Shown here: piece after piece, positions 1-6,669 of the stretch | Layout of the letters: each line of letters starts with the position of its first letter | Position numbering within the stretch: position 1 is the first letter of the stretch | NCBI GenBank assembly: GCA_020216745.1 | Contig: JAIWNQ010000076.1 | Span: forward strand, 1-10,000 | DNA: 10,000 bases | DNA from: Candidatus Hydrogenedens sp. | GTDB taxonomy: Bacteria; Hydrogenedentota; Hydrogenedentia; Hydrogenedentales; Hydrogenedentaceae | Direction: 5' to 3' | Made by a program: the position numbers and the translations under genes | Notes under the pieces: model-generated | The model's input: the letters and a program-made list of their open reading frames with translations, nothing else | The model's database searches: none | What the model was told of the DNA's origin: nothing

Positions 1-1175
1 GAAATTGCTAACTTGACCATAGATTGAGGCAGTTCAATCTGAGGAAGTTTTATGTCATTTCCTGGAATAGAGAGGGTATCTCCAAAATGTGTATTTTTTA
101 GTTTCGTCATAGCCGCAATGTCACCAGGACCCACTTCTGCAACCTGTTTCTGTTCTTTTCCTAACATCATTACGATTTTCCCAGAGCGTTCTTTCGTTTG
201 TGTATTGCAATTGTAAAATTCTGAATCCGAACGAAGTGTCCCAGAGAATACGCGAAAATATGTAAGGTGTCCAACAAAGGGGTCAACCATGGAACGAAAA
301 ACCTGAGCCACAAACGGTCCATCGGGGTCGGGTGTAATAACAACATTTTCACCTGCTGAATTTGTCGCAACAACTTTTCTTTCTAATGGGTTCGGAAATG
401 AACTGGCTATAATATCCAATAATTCCTCATGTCCGATTCCTTTGCTTACACTTCCAGCGATAATAGGAATAATCTTACCCGTACTAATTCCTTTTTGTAG
501 TCCTTTATCAAATTCTTCCTGAGAAAGTTCAAATGTTTCAAGATATTTTTCCATTAAAGCCTCATCTGTTTCCGCAACGACCTCGACGATGGCTTCTTTT
601 GCTTTTTCTGCTTCGGCACCTAAAACAGATGCATCTCCTGTGACGATATTAACTACGCCACTTAAATTAGAGGCTTCACCAATTGGCATAACTATAGGGA
701 CGCAATGTTTGCCATAGGCTGCCTGTATTTTTTCGACAACTTCTTTAAAGTTGGTATGTTCACGGTCAAGTTTATTTACAAAAATAGCACGCGGAATATG
801 ACTTTTCTCTGCATATTTCCAAGCCATGTCTGTTCCTACTTGGACACCTGTTGTCGCATCGACAACTATAATTAAGGAATCAAGAACAGCAGAGGATGCG
901 GCTAATTCGCCGATAAAGTCGGAATATCCAGGATGGTCAATAATATGGATTCGTGTTCCTTTCCAATCTAAATGAACAAGTTTCATTGTTATGGAACACT
1001 TACGATCTTTCTCATCTTCAAGATAATCACAAACCGTATTTCCATCTTCAATGCTTCCCAACCGGCTTGTAATACCAGCAGAATATAATATGCGTTCAAT
1101 CAACATTGTTTTTCCTACACCACCATGCCCGGCAAAACCAACGTTACGAACTTTTCGAGGGTCAAACTGTGCCAT
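1..1175 (-). CDS. fusA: Elongation factor G-like GTPase, EF-G-2 type (partial, C-terminus beyond window)
   Basis: 391 codons of an EF-G-family translational GTPase are visible; the remaining domains lie left of base 1. The G domain shows the P-loop GHGGVGKT (residues 16-23), the G3 motif DHPGYSDF (80-87), NKLD (134-137) and a G5-like AGSVSK (240-245). Domain II begins around residue 300 with a typical DGPFVAQVFR stretch. Canonical EF-G catalyses GTP-driven translocation on the ribosome. Here Tyr84 replaces the catalytic His of the usual PGHVDF, and switch I reads RKCSIT rather than RGITI. PGY at this site plus the following GVQVGT stretch resembles the EF-G-2 group (T. thermophilus TTHA1498, Thermotoga EF-G-like), so this is probably a paralogue rather than the housekeeping factor. 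The ATG at 1175 is supported by GGAG 7 nt upstream and by the MAQFDPRKVRN lead-in. EF-G family membership is certain; the subfamily is likely. Confidence 0.93.
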   Translation of the reverse strand, partial: MAQFDPRKVRNVGFAGHGGVGKTMLIERILYSAGITSRLGSIEDGNTVCDYLEDEKDRKCSITMKLVHLDWKGTRIHIIDHPGYSDFIGELAASSAVLDSLIIVVDATTGVQVGTDMAWKYAEKSHIPRAIFVNKLDREHTNFKEVVEKIQAAYGKHCVPIVMPIGEASNLSGVVNIVTGDASVLGAEAEKAKEAIVEVVAETDEALMEKYLETFELSQEEFDKGLQKGISTGKIIPIIAGSVSKGIGHEELLDIIASSFPNPLERKVVATNSAGENVVITPDPDGPFVAQVFRSMVDPFVGHLTYFRVFSGTLRSDSEFYNCNTQTKERSGKIVMMLGKEQKQVAEVGPGDIAAMTKLKNTHFGDTLSIPGNDIKLPQIELPQSMVKLAI

Positions 1176-1367
1176 GAGACAACTCCATCCTTATTTAAGG
1201 TTAATAGGTTTCGTTAAGACAAACTCTGTAAAATTAAAAAGATACTACACAGTCAGTCATTTTTATTTATAATAATAGAGTAGGTATTATACTTATTATT
1301 CACGCTTATCCTCAAATTAGATGATAAATGTAGCAATAAAAAAGGAACAAAGTCGGAGATTATAAAA
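1176..1367. promoter_or_regulatory. Divergent intergenic region between the EF-G-like gene and the Memo gene
   Basis: This 192-bp A+T-rich gap should hold start signals for both flanking genes. On the minus strand, TTGAGG (1310-1315) and TATAAT (1286-1291) lie 18 bp apart, a plausible sigma-70-type promoter giving a leader of about 100 nt for the EF-G-like gene. On the plus strand, TATAAT (1268-1273) could be a -10 for the Memo gene, but I see no good -35. If both are used, the two transcripts begin at nearly the same place and run through each other's -10. I found no riboswitch-like or strong hairpin structure by eye. These are motif matches only. Confidence 0.4.
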
Positions 1368-2396
1368 GTGAAAAATATACCGAAAAAAAAGGTTTTTATA
1401 AAGATAATTATTTTTATATTGATATTGTTGCCATTGCTTATTTATATGTTTTTTATATCTCATGCGATTGCTGCAGAAAAAATACGGAGGCCATCATCTG
1501 CAGGTGTCTTATATCCACAAGAACCTACAGTATTAAAAGAAACCCTTCAAAAAATATATGGGGAACTACAACCAGTACCGGCGACAAGCGATAAATTAGT
1601 AGCGTGTGTTGTTCCACATTCAGGTTGGGGACTTTGTGGAAATTTAATTGCACGCTCTTTTAATGAATTAAAGGAGGGAGAGTTTAACAATATTATTATT
1701 CTTGCACCTTCTCATCGTTTCAATATCCATGGTTGTTCTATGCCATCTGTCCAGGGATTCGCAACACCCTTAGGAGTTGTGCGTGTTAATTATGAGATAA
1801 TGGAAAAATTAGCTTTATCCCCATATATTATAATGCAGTCGTTGCAAAAGACAGCTCGGCCTGGAAAGTTGGCAATACATGAACAAGAGTATTCAATAGA
1901 AGTGTTATTACCTATGCTTCAATATAAGATGAAAAAATTAGAAATTGTCCCGGTAATAGTTGGGGATTTTGTTGATACTTATGGAAAGGAAAGCCAAATT
2001 GTATTTAAAGATATTGTTGAAACTTTTAGAAGAGCAATGACTGAAAAAACATTGTTAATTTTAAGTACAGACCTAACTTCTTGGGGAACTTCTTTTAATT
2101 TTACACCTGCCCCAAATGAGCAAATGCTGGAAGAACAGGAAAAGTTAGACCGTGAATTAATAGAACTGCTGTTAAATAAAGACTTTTATGGACTACAAGA
2201 TTATTTTGAACGGACAAAAAATCCTGTGTGTGGTAAGTATGCGATGTACCTGTTTTTAACTTTATTACCTAAAAATGCTAAAGGTGTATTGTTAGGTTAT
2301 GAACAATCTTGTCGCAAAATGAATCTTAAGGATATTTCAATAGGTTTCTCTGCTATCAATTATTACGTTCCTTCAGTTGGTGGAACTCCACAATAA
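1368..2396 (+). CDS. amrB: Exported Memo-family protein (AmmeMemoRadiSam system protein B-like)
   Basis: A 342-residue protein with an N-terminal signal sequence: basic KKK, a hydrophobic core at about 11-30, and an AIA|A signal-peptidase-like site after residue 35. The Memo domain follows from RRPSSAGVLYP (41-50). Memo is a metal-binding fold related to class III extradiol dioxygenases. Visible family motifs are PHSGWG (His84), APSHR (His116), HEQEYSIEVLLP (171-182), VPVIVGD (194-200), STDLTSWG (Asp235) and CGKYA (Cys288). His84, His116 and Cys288 match the metal ligands of human MEMO1 (His49, His81, Cys244). The usual EHSxE His is Tyr175 and the His of SSDxxH is Ser239. No AMMECR1 or radical-SAM partner of the usual trio is nearby. 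The GTG start at 1368 has GGAG 9 nt upstream. Family is secure; the biochemical role is unknown. It stands alone, convergent with the phosphorylase gene 28 bp away. Confidence 0.88.
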   Translation: MKNIPKKKVFIKIIIFILILLPLLIYMFFISHAIAAEKIRRPSSAGVLYPQEPTVLKETLQKIYGELQPVPATSDKLVACVVPHSGWGLCGNLIARSFNELKEGEFNNIIILAPSHRFNIHGCSMPSVQGFATPLGVVRVNYEIMEKLALSPYIIMQSLQKTARPGKLAIHEQEYSIEVLLPMLQYKMKKLEIVPVIVGDFVDTYGKESQIVFKDIVETFRRAMTEKTLLILSTDLTSWGTSFNFTPAPNEQMLEEQEKLDRELIELLLNKDFYGLQDYFERTKNPVCGKYAMYLFLTLLPKNAKGVLLGYEQSCRKMNLKDISIGFSAINYYVPSVGGTPQ

Positions 2397-2424
2397 GTTT
2401 ACAATACAAAATAATAGGAATATT

Positions 2425-3117
2425 CTAAATATTATCAATAATTAATTGCTTTAAGCGGGGAAGAAATTGATAACAACCTATTTGTGCGTTGTTAATTACA
2501 TGTTCATGGGTTAGAATTGATGAATCAAAGCAGTAGTTCGTGATACATGAGAACATGGCTGTTTTTATCCCGTGTTTTAATGACCAATAAAGTTCAGGAG
2601 CACCACTCATCCCTACAACATCACCACCCATTTCTAAAAATAAACGAAGTTCGGATTTTGTTTCATAGTTAGGACCTATCACCCAGATATACGTTCCGTT
2701 ATTATGATAATTGTTAAATATCCATGAAGGGATTAATTCATTTGGTAGTTTAATTCCATGATATGTAATGGGAGTTATCCGATGTATTGCTATAAATGAA
2801 GGGAGAGGAAATTTATTTTTCAATCCACCTACTGCATTTATGAGTATTAAGTGAGACACTCCCTTTTCTTTGAAATATAAGAGAAATTCACAAATATGTT
2901 CCGATGTGTACCCCTCATACAAATGAATTCTTCCATTACATATTAATGTAGGTATTGAATGTAATGTGCCCTCTAATATTTGATAACTATGTCCCTTTAT
3001 GTTTCCGTAGAATTTTGGAAAAATTTCTGCGAATGTTCTTTTGCTATGGCAGGTATCTAATATGTTGGAGAAGTCCAACCCTGAGCCAGTAATGATGCCT
3101 AATTTTATGTGTGCCAT
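2425..3117 (-). CDS. Purine nucleoside phosphorylase / MTAP-family protein (short form)
   Basis: A 230-residue member of the PNP/MTAP (family 2) phosphorylases, which cleave purine (deoxy)nucleosides with phosphate to base plus (deoxy)ribose 1-phosphate. Motifs occur in family order: GSGL (11-14), NGRIHLYEGY (61-70, phosphate- and sugar-contacting Arg/His/Tyr), NAVGG (94-98), GPNYET (148-153), VGMSG (168-172), TNYCF (193-197) and THEH (203-206). Asn194 aligns with the Asn of human PNP (Asn243) that reads 6-oxopurines, where MTAP has Asp, so guanosine/inosine-type substrates are more likely than methylthioadenosine. It is shorter than the usual 260-290 residues; the losses seem spread over loops, including the one between Asn194 and His204. 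The start overlaps the end of dgt by 13 bp, and I see no Shine-Dalgarno before it, which suggests translational coupling. Family strong, exact substrate inferred. Confidence 0.85.
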   Translation of the reverse strand: MAHIKLGIITGSGLDFSNILDTCHSKRTFAEIFPKFYGNIKGHSYQILEGTLHSIPTLICNGRIHLYEGYTSEHICEFLLYFKEKGVSHLILINAVGGLKNKFPLPSFIAIHRITPITYHGIKLPNELIPSWIFNNYHNNGTYIWVIGPNYETKSELRLFLEMGGDVVGMSGAPELYWSLKHGIKTAMFSCITNYCFDSSILTHEHVINNAQIGCYQFLPRLKQLIIDNI

Positions 3118-4142
3118 GGTGATGGTAAGAAAAGTTTTTGGTAAGTATTTAGTGCATATTCATCTGTCATGCCTGCAAGAAAATCAATAACTTTACGCTC
3201 CAACGTCTCTTCAGTATTGGCATAATTCTCATGCAGTTCTTTAGGTGGATATTTCATTAAATAATGGAATAGTTCGCTCACAATTCGTTGTGCTTTATTA
3301 ATTTCCTTCGCAATTGGTGGTGATGGGTATAATTTTTCGAACAAAAATGTTCTTAGTTCAACAATTGCATCTCTAATTTCTGGAATAATTTGAATTGTCT
3401 GCTTATCTATGGAACCTTCTATCACGCCTCGAACCATAGTATCAATTTGTTTTGAGGGAGTAGTACCGAGGATTTTTATTGCGTGTTGTGGCAATTCTTT
3501 GGTTGTTAAAATACCCGCACGAATAGCATCATCAATGTCGTGAGTGATATATGCAATAACATCACTAAGGCTGACTACCAATGCTTCAAAACTAATCCCT
3601 TCTGGACAAGGCTCTCCTGACAAAATGCATTTTCCCTTTGAATGGTCACGAATGCCTTCCCGAACCTCATATGTGAGGTTAAGACCTTTTTTTCCCTGTC
3701 TTTGTTCGAGGATATCGACGACACGTAAACTCTGTTCAGCATGATTAAATCCGAACGAAGATAATTCGTTAAGTACTCGCTCTCCAGCATGTCCAAAAGG
3801 TGTGTGTCCCAGGTCATGTCCTAAAGCGATAGCTTCTGTAAGGTCTTCATTTAGTCTTAACACACGTGAAATAGAACGTGCTATCTGGACGACTTCAAGA
3901 GTATGAGTTAACCGTGTTCGATAATGGTCACCTAATGGAGCAAGAAAGACTTGTGTCTTTCGCTTTAACCGTCGAAATGCCTTTGAATGGATAATGCGGT
4001 CACGGTCTCGTTGAAAACATGTACGATAGGGGTCATCTTTCTCAGGTGATAACCGACCTCTGGAATTTTTAGCAAGGCAAGCAATAGGGGAGAGCCATAG
4101 TGCTTCTCTTTCTTCATATAATTCGCGGAATGTTTTTTCCAT
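3105..4142 (-). CDS. dgt: Deoxyguanosinetriphosphate triphosphohydrolase-like HD protein
   Basis: A 345-residue cytoplasmic dNTPase of the Dgt family, cutting dNTPs (classically dGTP) to deoxynucleoside plus tripolyphosphate. The N-terminal SRGR (27-30), DPYRTCFQRDRDRIIHS (37-53) and AFRRLKRKTQVF (55-66) are hallmarks. The HD metal site is His80 (RLTH), His109-Asp110 (GHDLGHTPFGH) and Asp194 (SDVIAYITHDIDDA). FNHAEQS (132-138), with His134, is the usual catalytic segment. Length fits the short subfamily (about 330-380), not the roughly 500-residue E. coli enzyme, so substrate range may be broader than dGTP. The ATG at 4142 lies 5 bp after the galactokinase stop, with GGAG inside the end of that gene about 11 nt upstream. 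It is followed, with overlap, by the phosphorylase that could use its deoxynucleoside product. Family assignment is very secure. Confidence 0.95.
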   Translation of the reverse strand: MEKTFRELYEEREALWLSPIACLAKNSRGRLSPEKDDPYRTCFQRDRDRIIHSKAFRRLKRKTQVFLAPLGDHYRTRLTHTLEVVQIARSISRVLRLNEDLTEAIALGHDLGHTPFGHAGERVLNELSSFGFNHAEQSLRVVDILEQRQGKKGLNLTYEVREGIRDHSKGKCILSGEPCPEGISFEALVVSLSDVIAYITHDIDDAIRAGILTTKELPQHAIKILGTTPSKQIDTMVRGVIEGSIDKQTIQIIPEIRDAIVELRTFLFEKLYPSPPIAKEINKAQRIVSELFHYLMKYPPKELHENYANTEETLERKVIDFLAGMTDEYALNTYQKLFLPSPWHT

Positions 4143-4147
4143 AAATA

Positions 4148-5506
4148 TTAAAGCTCCGTTAAATATGAAGCAGAAGGGCTTGTCTCGGCAATAAACATAC
4201 CTTGTGCTGATGAAAGTCCCAAATATTGTTTGTAGTATTGTTGTTCAACATATTCCATAAATTGTTCGACTTTTTCGTTAGGAACAAGATTTACAGTACA
4301 TCCACCGAAACCTGCGCCAGTGAGCCGTGAGCCAATGGCTCCTGCTCTACGGGCAATGTGGGTTAATGTGTCTAATTCAGAAATACTTATTTGATAATCA
4401 TTAGCACAGCTATAATGTGATTCATTCATTAATACACCAAAGGTATAAGCATCATTTGCTAATAAAGCATCTTGGCACTTTTCTACACGACTATGTTCTG
4501 ATATAACATGACGAATACGTGCCTTTAGTGGGAAACCTGCTGGGGGCTCTTCGACATCAGGTAACCATCGTTCCCTTACTTCTTTAGGGGATAATTCGAG
4601 GAGATAAGCGATTTCTTTTATTGACAAATGGTCTTTTTGAATAACATGTTCTGTTAGTTCGTGTATTTCTTTTGAGGAAAGACATAAATTACCCGTCCAT
4701 AAATCGCTTAACCTCTCTATATGGAAGGTATTGCCTAATTCTTTCTGCATATAGTGTTCAATTAAAGCACAAGAAAGACGACATAAACGAGGTCCTATGT
4801 TATATCGTGACAAACATTCGCCTGTTTTTTGTGCACGAATAGTAGAGTCGCAAACAACAAAAGTATAGTTCTCAAATAATGGAATTAAATGAGTACGTAT
4901 TGGGAAGAAATCAATTTTGCAGGCATGCCCTTTTGCACCGTTTAATATAACAGTCTGGTCCATACCTCCACCGCGTGTGCCAACGAAATGCTCTGCTTCC
5001 GCCATTAATTCCGCTAATTCAGAGCGAGTAATGTCTTTATCCAATTCTTTCCCTAATATTTTTAGGTAAACAAGAGAGGCTGTTACTACAAGGGCAGAAG
5101 ATGAACTTAATCCTGTAGCAATAGGAAGATTACTACTTATATAAAGGTTAAAACCTGGGTAATGTTTAATTTTGTATTTTTGATTTAATGCAATAATCGC
5201 CGCCTTAATATAATTATCCCACGAGCCTATAGGCGAGGGAGGTATGAATGGTGCATTTGATATGCACATTGATGGGAATCGGCTATCTTCGTTTACAAGA
5301 TAAATTTGATTATCGTTGCGTGGAGTAAATATAGCATGGACTTCTTTGTTTAACGTGATGGGTAATACTGAAAAACCATTATAATCTGTATGTTCACCAA
5401 TCAAGTTTACCCTGCCTGGAACACGACATAATCCTATTTGTTTGGGATTAACATTTTGACCCGGAAATTTTTCTAATATCTTTCTTATATCTGCATTTTT
5501 AATCAT
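4148..5506 (-). CDS. galK: Galactokinase, long GALK2-like form
   Basis: A 452-residue GHMP-family kinase that phosphorylates C1 of galactose (Leloir pathway entry) or, in the GALK2 group, N-acetylgalactosamine. All three family motifs are present: the galactokinase signature GRVNLIGEHTDYN (31-43), the ATP-binding LPIATGLSSSSA (127-138) and RLTGAGFGG (394-402). GTRGGGMDQ (176-184) carries the catalytic Asp183. The protein is about 70 residues longer than E. coli GalK. The extra length lies in a helical segment at about 275-340 (an LSxKEIxxLLELSPKEV-like stretch and an RxRHVISEHSRV-like stretch) that resembles eukaryotic GALK2/Gal1. The start follows a GAGAG-type ribosome site. It is first in the galK-dgt-phosphorylase cluster; no galT or galE is in the window. 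Kinase identity is secure, the sugar (Gal versus GalNAc) is not. Confidence 0.94.
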   Translation of the reverse strand: MIKNADIRKILEKFPGQNVNPKQIGLCRVPGRVNLIGEHTDYNGFSVLPITLNKEVHAIFTPRNDNQIYLVNEDSRFPSMCISNAPFIPPSPIGSWDNYIKAAIIALNQKYKIKHYPGFNLYISSNLPIATGLSSSSALVVTASLVYLKILGKELDKDITRSELAELMAEAEHFVGTRGGGMDQTVILNGAKGHACKIDFFPIRTHLIPLFENYTFVVCDSTIRAQKTGECLSRYNIGPRLCRLSCALIEHYMQKELGNTFHIERLSDLWTGNLCLSSKEIHELTEHVIQKDHLSIKEIAYLLELSPKEVRERWLPDVEEPPAGFPLKARIRHVISEHSRVEKCQDALLANDAYTFGVLMNESHYSCANDYQISISELDTLTHIARRAGAIGSRLTGAGFGGCTVNLVPNEKVEQFMEYVEQQYYKQYLGLSSAQGMFIAETSPSASYLTEL

Positions 5507-5674
5507 ACATATCTCTCTATTTTTTACTTCAGAAACATTTATTTATCTAATTAAGGATTTCCAAAAAGTATTTAATTATACAAATTTTATATCATCAAAT
5601 TATCAATATAATGTTCAGCAAGGTTAAAATATGGATAAACAAATTAGATACTTTTATTAGTTTATATCAAGAAT
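5507..5674. promoter_or_regulatory. Divergent A+T-rich intergenic region between galK and the GT-B-like gene
   Basis: This 168-bp, very A+T-rich gap must contain start signals for both outward-facing genes. On the plus strand TATAAT occurs at 5607-5612, about 60 bp before the 5675 start, but the expected -35 position has no good match. On the minus strand there are several TATAAT/TATAAA-like words and TTGAT-like words, but no pair with 16-18 bp spacing that I would defend. An imperfect dyad (TATACAAATTTTATA) lies near 5578-5592. No strong hairpin or riboswitch-like structure is visible. Confidence 0.35.
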
Positions 5675-6658
5675 ATGTCTATTAGAAAAAAAATATATTT
5701 TGTAACACCCTTTAATATTACTGATTATCCGCTTTCGTGGAAAGCATATTATTGTGTAGAGTTGTTTTCAGAATTAGCGAAGAGAGGATATATAGTAACA
5801 TGGCTTCAACCATCTAAAGATATTTTTTCATTGAATTTGTTTCCATCTCTTTCACGATGGAGAGATTTTTTTGTCATTAATATTGGAAATTATTATACCT
5901 ATCGTTGGTATATGCCTTTTTTCTTATCACGATTGAAAAAGGTTAGTAAAGATGTTCGACCGTTTATTCTTTTTGAAATTATTGATAAGAACCCCTTACC
6001 TATAAATATTGACCAGGATTATTTTGTAATTCCCATTATTTTCTCTTTAGGTCGAAAATGGATTCCGACAGATGAGTTTCCAGGACCCGTAATTGTTCCT
6101 GATAAAAAGACATTTATTGAGTTAGTAGAAAGAGGGATTCCTCATACCTGCCTAAATTATATACCATGTGCATACAATCGTTATGAAAATGTAAGTAATG
6201 AAAATTGTCAAGATTATTTAATCCTGATTATAGACAGCAATAGGGAATTGGAAAAAATATTTGGTTTGTTAAAAAGACAAATACCTGGACAAAGTGTAGT
6301 TTATTTTTCAAAAAAAGTTTTTAAAATGCTTAGAAATAATAATTTTTGTGAAATATTAACATCCTTTCAAAATAATTACAAGGAAATAATAGTAGTTCTC
6401 GGTAATGGCTTGTTCCATTTGGCATTAGAACTTTCAGCCAATGGTGGAATTGTAATAATGCCCAAAGAACGTTATTTTATTGATAACAAAATAGATATAA
6501 ATATCATCTATTATAATAGTTTTTCAGAGATCCCATCTATTGTAAATGAAGTTAAGGGAAGAAAGGAGGCTATTGTTAAGCCTATAATAGATTTGGCACC
6601 TTGGAAACAGGCAGTTGCAAAAGTTGAAGAAATAGTAGCCGAAACTGTGAAAACGTAA
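5675..6658 (+). CDS. Unrecognised protein, possibly a GT-B-fold glycosyltransferase-like protein
   Basis: I do not recognise this 327-residue protein with confidence. It begins with a beta strand KIYFVTPF (6-13), then a helix and strand, ELFSELAKRGYIVTWLQP (29-46), like the first Rossmann unit of GT-B glycosyltransferases that handle a sugar or nucleotide. A second Rossmann-like half starts near residue 181 (YLILIID). At 238-263 there is IIVVLGNGLFHLALELSANG followed by a strand, which recalls the C-terminal donor-binding segment of GT4 enzymes, but the usual conserved Glu-x7-Glu is not clear. A terminal helix (310-323) is also GT-like. There is no signal peptide or membrane segment. The Shine-Dalgarno is weak (AAGA just before ATG). 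Codon use is more A/T- and Lys/Asn-rich than its neighbours, and it is a single plus-strand gene between two minus-strand clusters, compatible with separate acquisition. It could be an inactive or divergent transferase. Confidence 0.5.
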   Translation: MSIRKKIYFVTPFNITDYPLSWKAYYCVELFSELAKRGYIVTWLQPSKDIFSLNLFPSLSRWRDFFVINIGNYYTYRWYMPFFLSRLKKVSKDVRPFILFEIIDKNPLPINIDQDYFVIPIIFSLGRKWIPTDEFPGPVIVPDKKTFIELVERGIPHTCLNYIPCAYNRYENVSNENCQDYLILIIDSNRELEKIFGLLKRQIPGQSVVYFSKKVFKMLRNNNFCEILTSFQNNYKEIIVVLGNGLFHLALELSANGGIVIMPKERYFIDNKIDINIIYYNSFSEIPSIVNEVKGRKEAIVKPIIDLAPWKQAVAKVEEIVAETVKT

Positions 6659-6669
6659 TGGGAGCGTTC

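Noticed and set aside
170..373. A 67-codon open frame on the minus strand inside the EF-G-like gene
   Set aside because: It lies wholly within the EF-G-like coding sequence in another frame and its translation has no family features.
1051..1272. A 73-codon plus-strand open frame over the start of the EF-G-like gene
   Set aside because: It is antisense to the highly conserved P-loop region and runs into the intergenic gap without a ribosome site.
2397..2424. A terminator between the convergent Memo and phosphorylase genes
   Set aside because: The 28-bp gap and its flanks have only weak A+T self-complementarity (AATATT-cta-AATATT) with no GC stem and T-run.
3544..3817. Short open frames on both strands inside dgt
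   Set aside because: They are shadows of the dgt coding frame, which carries all HD-family motifs.
6659..6669. A terminator between the convergent GT-B-like and oxidoreductase genes
   Set aside because: The gap is only 11 bp and holds no inverted repeat; any terminator would have to lie inside coding sequence.
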